Source: Pseudomonas sp. 8O
Lineage (GTDB): Bacteria; Pseudomonadota; Gammaproteobacteria; Pseudomonadales; Pseudomonadaceae
Assembly (NCBI RefSeq): GCF_902506495.1
Contig: NZ_LR733265.1
Span: forward strand, 1,012,587 to 1,076,586
Direction of reading: 5' to 3'
Length of the DNA stretch: 64,000 nt
Shown: in pieces, positions 56,696 to 64,000 of the stretch
How the letters are laid out: the number at the start of each line of letters is the position of its first letter
Numbering within the stretch: the first letter of the stretch is position 1
Translations under genes and position numbers: made by a program
Notes under the pieces: model-generated
Databases searched by the model: none
Seen by the model: the letters and a program-made list of their open reading frames with translations, nothing else
Told to the model about the DNA's origin: nothing

Positions 56696-57451
56696 TCAGC
56701 CGTGCAGCGCTTCCGCCTCGGCCGCTTCGTGCGCCTGACGCAGGCGCTCGCGGCTGTTGGTCAGGTGCAGGCGCATCGCAGCCCGCGCCGCCTCGGCATC
56801 CTGGCGCGCGATGGCTTCGAAGATCTGCTCGTGCTCGCGCTCCAGACGCGCCATGTAGTGGGTCTGGTCGTCACGCGCCAGGCTGGCGGAATTGACCCGA
56901 GTGCGCGGGATGATGCTGGTACCCAGGTGACTGAGAATATCGGTGAAGTAGCGGTTGCCGGTAGCCTCGGCAATGCGCAGATGGAATTGGAAATCAGAGG
57001 ACACCGCATCGCTGGCATGCATCGCGCTCTCGTTGATGGCATCCAGTGCCTCGCGGATAGCCTTCAGCTGTACGTCATTACGGCGCTGAGCTGCCATCCC
57101 GGCAGACTCCACCTCAAGACTGATACGCAGTTCAAGAATGGCCAGCACGTCGCGCAAGGTGACGATGGTTGCCGGATCGATGCGAAAACCACTGGCACTG
57201 GGCGTATCCAGCACGAAAGTGCCGATGCCGTGACGGGTCTCGACCAGCCCCGCTGCCTGCAAGCGCGACAAGGCCTCGCGCACCACGGTACGGCTGACGC
57301 CCTGCTCTTCCATGATCGCCGACTCCGTCGGAAGCTTCTCACCGCGCTTGATCAGCCCATCGCGAATGCGCTGCGACAGATCGGCTACCAACTCCTGGGC
57401 CAGGCTGCGGTGCTTGCGACGAGCACGAGGTTGAGCGTTTTGCGTTTCCAT
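56696..57451 (-). CDS. GntR/FadR-type transcriptional regulator
   Basis: The 251-residue regulator has an N-terminal winged helix (LAQELVADLSQRIRDGLIKRGEKLPTESAIMEEQGVSRTVVREALSRLQAAGLVETRHGIGTFV) and an all-helical FCD domain (LRDVLAILELRISLEVESAGMAAQRRND; DFQFHLRIAEATGNRYFTDIL; HEQIFEAIARQDAEAARAAMRLHL), where Asp and His residues (DFQFHL, HEQIF) form the ligand-metal site. FadR-type regulators bind sugar acids. It is divergent from the aldose epimerase gene and its binding sites recur at both ends of the uronate block, so it is the likely local repressor. Confidence 0.88.
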   Translation of the reverse strand: METQNAQPRARRKHRSLAQELVADLSQRIRDGLIKRGEKLPTESAIMEEQGVSRTVVREALSRLQAAGLVETRHGIGTFVLDTPSASGFRIDPATIVTLRDVLAILELRISLEVESAGMAAQRRNDVQLKAIREALDAINESAMHASDAVSSDFQFHLRIAEATGNRYFTDILSHLGTSIIPRTRVNSASLARDDQTHYMARLEREHEQIFEAIARQDAEAARAAMRLHLTNSRERLRQAHEAAEAEALHG

Positions 57452-57506
57452 GGCGGACGAATTCTCGATTTAGGACTTGAGGCTTTGCAGCAATGATAGC
57501 CTAGCA

Positions 57507-57521
57507 GTTGTACGATGACAC
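57507..57521. promoter_or_regulatory. GTTGTACGATGACAC, related operator in the gntR/epimerase divergent promoter
   Basis: It lies in the gap between the regulator gene and the epimerase gene. Read on the other strand as GTGTCATCGTACAAC it is close to the GTTGTCATACAAC palindrome near udh, with two extra bases in the middle. This suggests autoregulation and joint control, but the altered spacing weakens it. Confidence 0.35.
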
Positions 57522-57558
57522 TATGAATTCCCGACAATTACAGCCCCCGGAGCGTCAA

Positions 57559-58434
57559 ATGCCAACGACTCTGCTGACCCTGAGCGATAGCCTGACCCAG
57601 TTGACCCTTGCCCCGGAACTGGGCGCAAGCCTGGTCAACTGGGTGCGCCTGAGCGACGGCCAGCCGCTGCTTCGCCACAGCGACGAACAGGCGCTGGCTG
57701 CCGCCAATCCCAGACGATTGGCCTGCTACCCGTTGCTGCCCTGGTCCAACCGTATTGGCGGCGGCGGTTTCGCTACCCCTGACGGCTGGCAAGCGCTTGA
57801 TGCCAATACCGAACACGAACCTCTGCCGATACATGGCAGTGCCTGGCAACAACCCTGGCAGATAGTCAATGCGACGTCCGACAGCGCCGTCCTGGAACTG
57901 CGTAGCCAAACACCTTTTCCCTATCGCGCCACTCTCCACGTACAACTCACTGACGGCCGTCTGCGCCTGACGTTACAAGCCACACATCTCGGCGAGCAGC
58001 CCACCTGGTATGGACTCGGCCTGCATCCTTATCTGCCGCGCACTGCACACACGCGCGTGCAGGCGCAAGCAGGCGGCGTCTGGTTGTGCAGCGAGGACAA
58101 ACTGTCCAGCCAGTGGATCGAGTTACCGCAAGCCTGGAACTTCGACGAGCCCGGCTTGTTACCGCAGCAACTTGTCGATAATGCGTTTACCCAATGGCCA
58201 GGCCGCGCTCGCATCATTCAACCGGACGCAGGTTATCAGCTCGTCTGCGAGGCGCAGGGCAGCGATATGTTTCTGTTGTTTTGCCCGCAAGCGCAGAACT
58301 TCTTCTGTTTCGAGCCCGTCACTCACCCGGTCAACGCCCACCATTTGCCGGGGCAACCAGGGCTAAGATTACTGGCAGCGGAGCAAAGTGTTCAGATGAG
58401 TTTCAGCCTGCATTACCAGACGCTTGCAGACTGA
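57559..58434 (+). CDS. Aldose 1-epimerase-like protein (mutarotase)
   Basis: The 291-residue beta-sandwich protein belongs to the galactose mutarotase-like family: LPWSNRIGGGGFATPDGWQAL (near 70-90), PIHGSAWQQPWQIV with a catalytic His, GLGLHPYLPR (second His) and FFCFEPVTHPVNAHHL with the catalytic Glu. It interconverts anomers of a sugar, here likely galacturonate, to supply Udh with the right form. ATG 57559 has GGAG eight bases upstream; ATG 57523 is possible. The gene is divergent from the FadR-type regulator. Confidence 0.83.
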   Translation: MPTTLLTLSDSLTQLTLAPELGASLVNWVRLSDGQPLLRHSDEQALAAANPRRLACYPLLPWSNRIGGGGFATPDGWQALDANTEHEPLPIHGSAWQQPWQIVNATSDSAVLELRSQTPFPYRATLHVQLTDGRLRLTLQATHLGEQPTWYGLGLHPYLPRTAHTRVQAQAGGVWLCSEDKLSSQWIELPQAWNFDEPGLLPQQLVDNAFTQWPGRARIIQPDAGYQLVCEAQGSDMFLLFCPQAQNFFCFEPVTHPVNAHHLPGQPGLRLLAAEQSVQMSFSLHYQTLAD

Positions 58435-58450
58435 TCACTGGACATTCAAA

Positions 58451-58470
58451 GGGTATTGGCGATAATACCC
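58451..58470 (+). terminator. Hairpin after the epimerase gene
   Basis: GGGTATT (58451-58457), loop GGCGAT, AATACCC (58464-58470). It is not followed by a clear T-tract. A second AT-rich hairpin (AACTTTT/AAAAGTT) lies at 58487-58507. Confidence 0.5.
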
Positions 58471-58678
58471 GCCAGTTGCCCAATGCAACTTTTCTCGAAA
58501 AAAAGTTACAGATAGATAAGTAACTGAAGAGAAAGGAGAAAGATGCAAAGCGTGAAACTTTGCAAACTGTTCTCCCGGCCAACCAAGGCAAAGCACTTTA
58601 GATTGATCCCTCAGCGCAACAGTGAAACCTGGTGTTTCGGCTGTTGTGTGGGTCGATCACAACCTACAGGTAAAAACA

Positions 58679-58900
58679 GTGACGAAAGACGAACTGCGCG
58701 CCGAACTCGAGCGCCAGGCGCAGCGTTACAAGGATGTATACGGCGGAGAAGTCATCACCTACGCCGCCCAGCCGGACCCCGACCGCAAACCCTGGCGCAA
58801 GAAGCCCAGCCTGCTCGACCAGGCCTTCGAGAAAGAAATCGAGAAAATCGAGAAAGAACGCCAGGACAAGCAGGACGCAGCCGACGAAAACGCCGGCTAG
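58679..58900 (+). CDS. Small charged helical protein, unknown function
   Basis: A 73-residue frame from GTG 58679 reads TKDELRAELERQAQRYKDVY then GGEVITYAAQPDPDRKPWRKKPSLLDQAFEKEIEKIEKERQDKQ. It has a charged N-terminal helix, a short strand region, a proline-rich turn and a Glu/Lys coiled coil at the end. I do not recognise a family. AGGT lies eight bases before GTG; the longer GTG at 58622 is less likely. It lies alone, in the space between the epimerase and the HerA-like gene. Confidence 0.6.
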   Translation: MTKDELRAELERQAQRYKDVYGGEVITYAAQPDPDRKPWRKKPSLLDQAFEKEIEKIEKERQDKQDAADENAG

Positions 58901-58955
58901 TGACACGCTGCCCCAGACTCCCCGTAGCCGGAGAAGTTCTGGAACAGGCTTTCTA

Positions 58956-59016
58956 CCGTCACTCCCGCGAAGGCAGGAGTCCAATTGCTCTTGAGCCGCC
59001 TCCGCGGGAATGACGG
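58956..59016. repeat. Inverted repeat of the CCGTCATTCCCGCG type
   Basis: The left arm CCGTCACTCCCGCGA (58956-58970) and right arm CCGCGGGAATGACGG (59002-59015) face each other across about 31 bp. This arm sequence is a common intergenic repeat of proteobacteria. It lies between two convergent genes. Confidence 0.7.
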
Positions 59017-59032
59017 CTTTTCCAGCACTTAC

Positions 59033-60508
59033 CTAACGCTTCCTGCTACCCGTCAGCGAGCCCATGAGCCCCCGCACCAGTTGCCGTCCAATCTGGTTGG
59101 CGGCCTGGCGCAGCGCGGTCTTCATCGCGCTGCCAATCAGATCACTGGCCATATCGCCCAGCCCCGGCTCCGCCTTCCGCTTCTCTGCTGGCTCGACTGG
59201 CTCGACATTGCGAGCCTGCTCGGCACGCGCGGTGAGCAGCTCATAGGCCGACTCGCGATCGACAGGCTTGTCGTAGCGCCCAGCCAGCGGCGACTGACGC
59301 ACCAATGCCGCACGCTCGGCCTCATTCAGCGGGCCGATACGCGACTGCGGTGGCGCGATGGCCACGCGCTGAACCATGGCCGGTGTGCCTTTTTCCTCCA
59401 GCGTGCCAACCAATGCTTCACCAATCCCCAGTTCGGTGAGCACGCTGAGCGCGCTGAATGCCGGGTTCGGGCGAAAACCATCGGCCACTGCGCGCAGGGC
59501 CTTCTGCTCCTTGGCCGTGAACGCGCGCAGGCCATGCTGAATACGCAGGCCGAGCTGAGCCAGGACATCGTCCGGCAGATCGCTCGGCGACTGGGTGACG
59601 AAATACACCCCGACGCCCTTGGAGCGAATCAGCCGCACCACCTGCTCCAGGCGCTCCTGCAGCGCCTTGGGCGTACCCTGAAAGAGCAGGTGCGCCTCGT
59701 CGAAGAACAGCGCCAGTACCGGTTTGTCGGCGTCACCGCGCTCCGGCAGTTGTTCGAACAGTTCGGCCAACAGCCACAGCAGGAAGGTTGCATACACCTT
59801 GGGCGCCTCATGAACCAGGCGAGAGGCATCGAGCAAGTGCACGCGCCCGCGACCATCGCGATCAGGGTGTAGAAGGTCTTCGAGCTGCAACGCCGGCTCG
59901 CCGAACAGGGCCTCGGCACCCTGCTGCTCCAGCCCTGCCAGGCGACGTAACAACGCCTGTGCCGAGGAGCTGGTGAACAATGCACTGTCCTCCCCCAGCA
60001 CGTGCGGATTGTCCTTGAGGTAGCCGAGCAGCGCCTTCAGGTCTTTCAGGTCGAGCAGCAACAAACCTTCGCGGTCAGCCACCTTGAACGCCGCGTAGAG
60101 CGCCGCCTGCTGGCTGTCAGTCAGCTCGAGCAGTGCGCCAAGCAGCAGCGGCCCCATCTCGCTGAGAGTGGTACGCAACGGGTGGCCGCTCTGACCGTGT
60201 ACGTCCCACAGCGTCACCGGATAGGCCAGCGGCTGATGGTTCAGCCAGGGCATGCTGGCGATGCGCTCGGCGACCTTGCCTTGCGGCGCACCTGCAGCGC
60301 CCAGACCACACAGATCACCCTTTACATCAGCGGCGAACACTGCCACACCGGCGTCGCTGAACGTCTCGATCAACCGTTGCAGGGTCACCGTCTTGCCGGT
60401 GCCAGTAGCGCCAGCGATAAGACCGTGACGGTTGGCCAGGCGCAAAGGCTGACCAACCGCCTGACCATCACTGCCTGCACCCAATACGAACTGTGAATTC
60501 AAAGGCAT
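59033..60508 (-). CDS. HerA-like ATPase, DUF853 family (YjgR-like)
   Basis: The 491-residue P-loop ATPase has Walker A GATGTGKT at 33-40, a Walker B block PVLALFFDEAHLLFQGTPKAL (near 265-285), the arginine-rich LIRSKGVGVYFVTQSPSDLPDDVLAQLGLRIQHGLRAFTAKEQKAL stretch (near 296-341), and a C-terminal tail with an amphipathic helix (AMKTALRQAANQIGRQLVRGLMGSL). It matches the YjgR/DUF853 group, related to HerA/FtsK motors. Cellular role is not established. It is convergent with the small protein gene and divergent from the chemoreceptor. Confidence 0.87.
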   Translation of the reverse strand: MPLNSQFVLGAGSDGQAVGQPLRLANRHGLIAGATGTGKTVTLQRLIETFSDAGVAVFAADVKGDLCGLGAAGAPQGKVAERIASMPWLNHQPLAYPVTLWDVHGQSGHPLRTTLSEMGPLLLGALLELTDSQQAALYAAFKVADREGLLLLDLKDLKALLGYLKDNPHVLGEDSALFTSSSAQALLRRLAGLEQQGAEALFGEPALQLEDLLHPDRDGRGRVHLLDASRLVHEAPKVYATFLLWLLAELFEQLPERGDADKPVLALFFDEAHLLFQGTPKALQERLEQVVRLIRSKGVGVYFVTQSPSDLPDDVLAQLGLRIQHGLRAFTAKEQKALRAVADGFRPNPAFSALSVLTELGIGEALVGTLEEKGTPAMVQRVAIAPPQSRIGPLNEAERAALVRQSPLAGRYDKPVDRESAYELLTARAEQARNVEPVEPAEKRKAEPGLGDMASDLIGSAMKTALRQAANQIGRQLVRGLMGSLTGSRKR

Positions 60509-60666
60509 CTTGCCATCCCCTGGGTTAAAGCTTTACTGCAGTTATACCGATACAAACAGCAGAACAAACAGTTATTCCATCTGCCGCAACAGCCCGCGAA
60601 AACGCTCTTGAAAGCGCAGCCGCGGAATACAAGACTGGTTCCAGAGCCATCCGGACGCAAGACAAC

Positions 60667-62544
60667 ATGAGCAAAAACCTGCAGTTCAGCCACAAGATTC
60701 TGCTCGCGGCCTCCCTGGTAGTGATTGCCGCCTTCTCGCTGTTCACCCTCTACAACGATTACCTGCAGCGCAACGCCATCCGCGAGGACCTGGAAAGCTA
60801 TCTGCATGAAATGGGTAACGTGACCGCCAGCAACATCCAGAACTGGTTGTCCGGACGCATCTTGCTGGTGGAAAGCGCAGCGCAGTCGATCAGCAACGAC
60901 AGCGAGCCGGATCGTGTGGTCAAACTGCTGGAGCAGAAAGCGCTGACCTCTTCCTTCGCCTTTACCTACCTGGGCACCGAAAGCGGCGGTTTCACCATGC
61001 GCCCGGACGAGCAGATGCCTGCCGACTACGACCCACGCACTCGCCCCTGGTACAAGGATGCCCTGGCTGCCGGCGGCACCACCCTTACCGAGCCTTACGT
61101 CGATGCCGCTACCGGTGAACTGATCATCACCATCGCCACCCCGGCCCGGCCTGCTGGTGTGGTCGGTGGCGACCTGAGCCTGCAGACCCTGGTCAACATC
61201 ATCAATGCACTGGACTTCGACGGCATCGGCTATGCCTTCCTGGTCAGCGCCGATGGCAAGGTTCTGGTGCACCCGGACAAAAGCCTGGTGATGAAGAACC
61301 TCAAGGACATCTACCCGCAGAACACGCCACGTATCAGCAGCGAATTCAGCGAGGCGCAGCTCGATGGCAACACCCGCATCCTGACCTTCGCACCAGTCCA
61401 GGGCCTGCCCTCGGTCAACTGGCACATCGGCCTGTCGATCGACAAGGCCAAGGCCTATTCCATGCTCACCGAGTTTCGCGCCTCGGCGATCATCGCCACG
61501 GTGATTGCCGTGGTGCTGATCATTGCCCTGCTCGGCCTGCTGATCCGCGTGCTGATGCAGCCGCTGACAGCCATGGGCAAGGCCATGCAAGACATCGCCC
61601 AAGGCGAAGGCGACCTGACCAAGCGCCTGGCGATCCAATCCAATGACGAATTCGGCGCCCTGGCGCGCTCCTTCAATCAGTTCGTCGAACGCATCCACAG
61701 CTCCATCCGTGAAGTGTCATCGGCCACCGTTCAGGTCAACGAAGTCGCCAAGCTGGTGGTCAATGCTTCCAACTCCTCGATGGTCAACTCCGACGAACAG
61801 GCCAGCCGCACCAACAGCGTGGCAGCTGCCATCAATCAGCTCGGCGCGGCTGCGCAGGAAATTGCCCGCAACGCCGCCGATGCCTCGAGCCAGGCATCGG
61901 ATGCCCGCCATCAGGCAGAAGACGGCGGCAAGGTGGTTCAGCAAGCGATCAGTTCGATGAGCGAGCTGTCGAACAAGATCAGCGACGCCTGCGCCAAGAT
62001 CGAGATGCTCAACAGCAAAACGGTGGACATTGGCCAGATCCTCGAAGTGATCAAGAGCATCTCGCAGCAGACCAACCTGCTGGCGCTCAACGCCGCCATC
62101 GAAGCCGCACGGGCCGGTGAGGCCGGGCGCGGTTTCGCCGTGGTTGCCGATGAGGTGCGCAACCTGGCGCACCGCACCCAGGAGTCAGCGCAGGAAATCG
62201 AGAAAATGATCGAGGAACTGCAGGTAGGCTCTCGAGAATCCGTCACTACCATGACCGAGAGCCAACGCTACAGCGAAGAAAGCGTGGACATCGCCAACCA
62301 GGCCGGCGAACGACTGGGCACAGTGACCGCCCGCATCGGCGAGATCGATGGGATGAACCAGTCGGTTGCCACCGCCACCGAGGAGCAGACCTCGGTGATC
62401 GAGTCACTGAACATGGACATCATCGAGATCAACACCCTCAACCAGGAGGGCGTGGAAAACCTGCAAGCCACCCTGCGCGCCTGCGGCGATCTGGAGCAGC
62501 AGGCCGCGCGCCTCAAGCAGATGGTCGACAGCTTCCGAATCTGA
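60667..62544 (+). CDS. Methyl-accepting chemotaxis protein, PctA-like amino-acid receptor
   Basis: The 625-residue receptor has an N-terminal helix (about 9-30), a periplasmic dCache_1 domain (31-270), a second helix (about 276-298), HAMP and a signalling domain with the signature SQQTNLLALNAAIEAARAGEAGRGFAVVADEVRNLA. The dCache domain carries the residues that bind the amino-acid backbone in P. aeruginosa PctA: Tyr121, Arg126, Trp128, Tyr129 (in YDPRTRPWY) and Asp169 in GGDLSLQ. It should therefore mediate chemotaxis to amino acids. A terminator follows at 62557-62584. Confidence 0.92.
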   Translation: MSKNLQFSHKILLAASLVVIAAFSLFTLYNDYLQRNAIREDLESYLHEMGNVTASNIQNWLSGRILLVESAAQSISNDSEPDRVVKLLEQKALTSSFAFTYLGTESGGFTMRPDEQMPADYDPRTRPWYKDALAAGGTTLTEPYVDAATGELIITIATPARPAGVVGGDLSLQTLVNIINALDFDGIGYAFLVSADGKVLVHPDKSLVMKNLKDIYPQNTPRISSEFSEAQLDGNTRILTFAPVQGLPSVNWHIGLSIDKAKAYSMLTEFRASAIIATVIAVVLIIALLGLLIRVLMQPLTAMGKAMQDIAQGEGDLTKRLAIQSNDEFGALARSFNQFVERIHSSIREVSSATVQVNEVAKLVVNASNSSMVNSDEQASRTNSVAAAINQLGAAAQEIARNAADASSQASDARHQAEDGGKVVQQAISSMSELSNKISDACAKIEMLNSKTVDIGQILEVIKSISQQTNLLALNAAIEAARAGEAGRGFAVVADEVRNLAHRTQESAQEIEKMIEELQVGSRESVTTMTESQRYSEESVDIANQAGERLGTVTARIGEIDGMNQSVATATEEQTSVIESLNMDIIEINTLNQEGVENLQATLRACGDLEQQAARLKQMVDSFRI

Positions 62545-62556
62545 AACAGCCAGTAA

Positions 62557-62584
62557 CAAGAAGGGCGCCGCGGCGCCCTTCTTG
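62557..62584. terminator. Bidirectional terminator, perfect 28-bp palindrome
   Basis: CAAGAAGGGCGCCG (62557-62570) is followed directly by its exact complement (62571-62584); TTTATT follows on the plus strand. It serves the chemoreceptor gene and, on the other strand, the small gene at 62586. Confidence 0.85.
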
Positions 62585-62585
62585 T

Positions 62586-62765
62586 TTATTGCTCATACTC
62601 AGGTTTGTCTTCGGCCTGCTCCTGCAGTTGACGCCACAGTTCGGCCGCATCGGCGAACTCGGTCCCATCCTCTTCGCTCAGGGCATCGGGGTCGTATCGC
62701 CGTACACAGCCGTCACCCAGAGTCGGCGGCGCCTTTGAGGTGGCTTTTTCCAGTGGATCGGTCAT
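62586..62765 (-). CDS. Small acidic protein of 59 residues
   Basis: A short frame from ATG 62765 (GGAGG ten bases ahead) encodes MTDPLEKATSKAPPTLGDGC then VRRYDPDALSEEDGTEFADA and AELWRQLQEQAEDKPEYEQ. It is acidic and probably helical at the end. It is just upstream of the palindromic terminator and 16 bp after the CBS gene on the same strand, so it may be co-transcribed. It is unrecognised, but the ribosome site and codon style support coding. Confidence 0.6.
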   Translation of the reverse strand: MTDPLEKATSKAPPTLGDGCVRRYDPDALSEEDGTEFADAAELWRQLQEQAEDKPEYEQ

Positions 62766-62781
62766 GCCGTTCGAGCCTCCA

Positions 62782-63207
62782 TCAACTGGCCTCCAGGGAG
62801 CCCTGCTCGTGCTGAGCGAACTCCTTGACGGCGCGCAGCACGTCGCAACGACTGATCTGCCCCACCAGACGACCGTGCTCGATCACCGGCAATCGCCGCC
62901 GCCGCCCCCGCAGAAAGCGCTCGGACAACTCGATGATGTCGGCCTCCGGGCTCACCGTCTCGACGTCGGTGGTCATGTAGGTACTGACGGTGCCGCCAAC
63001 AGCTTCGTAGTAGGCACCGGAGAGAATGCCACGCAAGCAGTCACCCTCCGACAGCAAACCAATCAGATGGCCCTGGGAATCGACCACCGGCGCACCGGAA
63101 ATCCGATGTTCCAGCAATCGATTGATGGCGGTGAACAGATCGGTATCCGACCTGAAGGTCACCAGATGGCGAGTCATGTAGTCGCGCACCTTGATGGACT
63201 TGAGCAT
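62782..63207 (-). CDS. CBS-domain pair protein
   Basis: The 141-residue protein is a Bateman module: two CBS domains, the first at about 7-62 (VRDYMTRHLVTFRSDTDLFTAINRLLEHRISGAPVVDSQGHLIGLLSEGDCLRGIL), the second at about 75-130 (VSTYMTTDVETVSPEADIIELSERFLRGRRRRLPVIEHGRLVGQISRCDVLRAV). Such modules bind adenine nucleotides and regulate partners; none is fused here. ATG 63207 follows GGAG with a seven-base gap; the longer frame from 63243 is rejected. It is between purU and the small gene. Confidence 0.87.
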   Translation of the reverse strand: MLKSIKVRDYMTRHLVTFRSDTDLFTAINRLLEHRISGAPVVDSQGHLIGLLSEGDCLRGILSGAYYEAVGGTVSTYMTTDVETVSPEADIIELSERFLRGRRRRLPVIEHGRLVGQISRCDVLRAVKEFAQHEQGSLEAS

Positions 63208-63252
63208 GGGCGTTCTCCTCTGACGTACATCGGGCCGGCCCACGCAGCAGAA

Positions 63253-64000
63253 TCAGTCGAATACCACTGTCTTGTTGTCGTGCACCAGCACTCGGTCTTC
63301 CAAGTGATAGCGTAGCCCACGCGCCAGCACCATCTTCTCCACATCCTTGCCCAGACGCACCATTTCCTCGGTATCGTCGCGATGGGTCACGCGTACCACG
63401 TCCTGCTCGATGATCGGCCCGGCATCCAGCTCCTCGGTGACGTAATGCGAAGTGGCGCCGATCAGCTTCACGCCGCGCAACGAAGCCTGGTGGTAGGGTT
63501 TGGCGCCGACGAACGACGGCAGGAAGCTGTGATGGATGTTGATCACGCGCTGGGCAAATTCGGCGCACAACGCCGGTGGCAAAATCTGCATGTAGCGCGC
63601 CAGGACGATGACATCGGCCCGATGTTCCTTGACCAGCCGCTCCACCTCGGCGAAGGCCGGCGCCTTGTCCTTGGGATCGACCGGAACATGGAAGTAAGGA
63701 ATGCCGTGCCACTCGACCATGCTGCGCAGATCGTCATGGTTGGCGATTACGCAGGGAATTTCGCAATCGAGTTCATTGCTGTGCCAACGGTGCAACAGAT
63801 CAGCCAGGCAGTGCGACTCGCGACTGGCCATCAGCACCACGCGCTTCTTCTGCGCCGAATCGGTGATACGCCACTCCATCGAGAACTCGCGGGCAATAGG
63901 CGAGAACGCCTGCTTGAAACCATCCAGATCGAACGGCAGCGAGTCGGCACGGATTTCGTGACGCATGAAGAACCAGCCACTCTGTGTATCGGAGTGGTGA
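63253..64000 (-). CDS. purU: Formyltetrahydrofolate deformylase, 3' part (5' end outside window)
   Basis: The frame runs off the end of the window; upstream of the first internal Met (63966) it reads HHSDTQSGWFFMRHEIRADSLPF, which is the middle of the N-terminal ACT domain of PurU. The catalytic domain follows (KKRVVLMASRESHCLADLLHRW; AFAEVERLVKEHRADVIVLARYMQILPPALC; NIHHSFLPSFVGAKPYHQA; GATSHYVTEELDAGPIIEQDVVRVTH). PurU hydrolyses 10-formyl-THF to THF and formate, balancing one-carbon units. About 40 N-terminal residues are missing. It lies 45 bp before the CBS gene. Confidence 0.92.
   Translation of the reverse strand, partial: HHSDTQSGWFFMRHEIRADSLPFDLDGFKQAFSPIAREFSMEWRITDSAQKKRVVLMASRESHCLADLLHRWHSNELDCEIPCVIANHDDLRSMVEWHGIPYFHVPVDPKDKAPAFAEVERLVKEHRADVIVLARYMQILPPALCAEFAQRVINIHHSFLPSFVGAKPYHQASLRGVKLIGATSHYVTEELDAGPIIEQDVVRVTHRDDTEEMVRLGKDVEKMVLARGLRYHLEDRVLVHDNKTVVFD

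Noticed and set aside
58543..59013. Open frame from ATG 58543 with a good GGAG ribosome site
   Set aside because: After about 45 codons it becomes the frame-shadow of the small protein at 58679 and runs into a common intergenic repeat; the protein sequence looks non-coding. The first 45 codons could still be a leader, but nothing supports it.
1..64000. CRISPR arrays, prophage, insertion sequences, tRNA and rRNA genes
   Set aside because: No direct-repeat/spacer arrays, integrases, transposases, phage structural genes, or tRNA/rRNA sequences were recognised on either strand; short tRNAs could have been missed by eye.

Overview
The window is high-GC bacterial chromosome, and its gene families point to Pseudomonas, most likely the mendocina/oleovorans/stutzeri side of the genus. 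The evidence is the PctA-like chemoreceptor, the short-LOV/LitR light-sensing pair, the folM-folE-folX operon, the uronate oxidation locus with a TRAP transporter, and genus-typical REP-like palindromes. I see no rRNA, tRNA, phage, transposase or CRISPR array. Genes are dense, and most intergenic spaces are under 200 bp. All functional assignments come from reading the sequence; no database search was run.

Layout. 1-7 kb: the end of an IclR regulator, an OPT-type transporter with a DUF1177 partner, a decayed SirB1-family fragment, DUF488, an EamA permease, leucine dehydrogenase and the intact SirB1-family gene. 7-16 kb: PilZ and DUF4124 proteins, a lipoprotein, a tandem universal stress protein, pyruvate kinase, a YcaC hydrolase divergent from a LysR regulator, then a REP-rich stretch (12.8-13.9 kb) around an enoyl-CoA hydratase and a 2Fe-2S reductase, and a diguanylate cyclase. 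16-24.5 kb: class I fumarase, DUF1028, a GlxA-type regulator with a divergent cysteine hydrolase, a GNAT/nitrilase/zapE operon, and a yhcG nuclease gene interrupted by a stop codon. 24.7-31.4 kb: a tight seven-gene block of thermostable-hemolysin-family protein, acyl/AMP ligase, a heme-oxygenase-like diiron protein, SDR, TPR protein and a QseBC/PmrAB-like two-component pair. 31.4-37 kb: RHH, PfpI, SDR, hydrolase, class II aldolase, cupin and flavodoxin genes. 37-43 kb: a LOV photoreceptor, a LitR-like MerR regulator, DUF393, a monooxygenase-like protein, and folM-folE-folX-DUF1244-hopJ. 43-50 kb: a glycolipid-binding-domain protein, azlCD, an SH3-SH3-peptidase-like fusion, the DUF1111/imelysin/DUF1513 operon and a LacI regulator. 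50.9-58.4 kb: uronate dehydrogenase, lactonase, TRAP transporter, EamA permease, FadR-type regulator and aldose epimerase. 58.6-64 kb: a HerA-like ATPase, a chemoreceptor, a CBS protein and purU, which runs off the end.

How genes work together. The uronate block reads as one pathway: import by TRAP, anomer interconversion by the epimerase, oxidation by Udh, lactone opening by the SMP-30 protein, and control by the FadR-type regulator through a GTTGT-N3-ACAAC-like operator next to a near-consensus promoter. The LOV/LitR genes lie beside a tetrahydromonapterin operon whose upstream region carries TGTACA-type repeats like those bound by LitR homologues in P. putida, so blue light probably controls pterin synthesis here.

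The best candidate for an undescribed system is 24.7-31.2 kb. An acyl-activating ligase, a diiron oxygenase-like enzyme with a complete ligand set, an SDR and a GNAT-like hemolysin-family protein lie in one transcription unit with their own two-component system. A PmrA/QseB-type box sits upstream of the first gene. I read this as a regulated fatty-acyl modification pathway with unknown product. Other unusual points are two neighbouring genes whose stop codons are supplied by REP elements, and two short decayed copies of nearby genes (sirB1-like and pykA).
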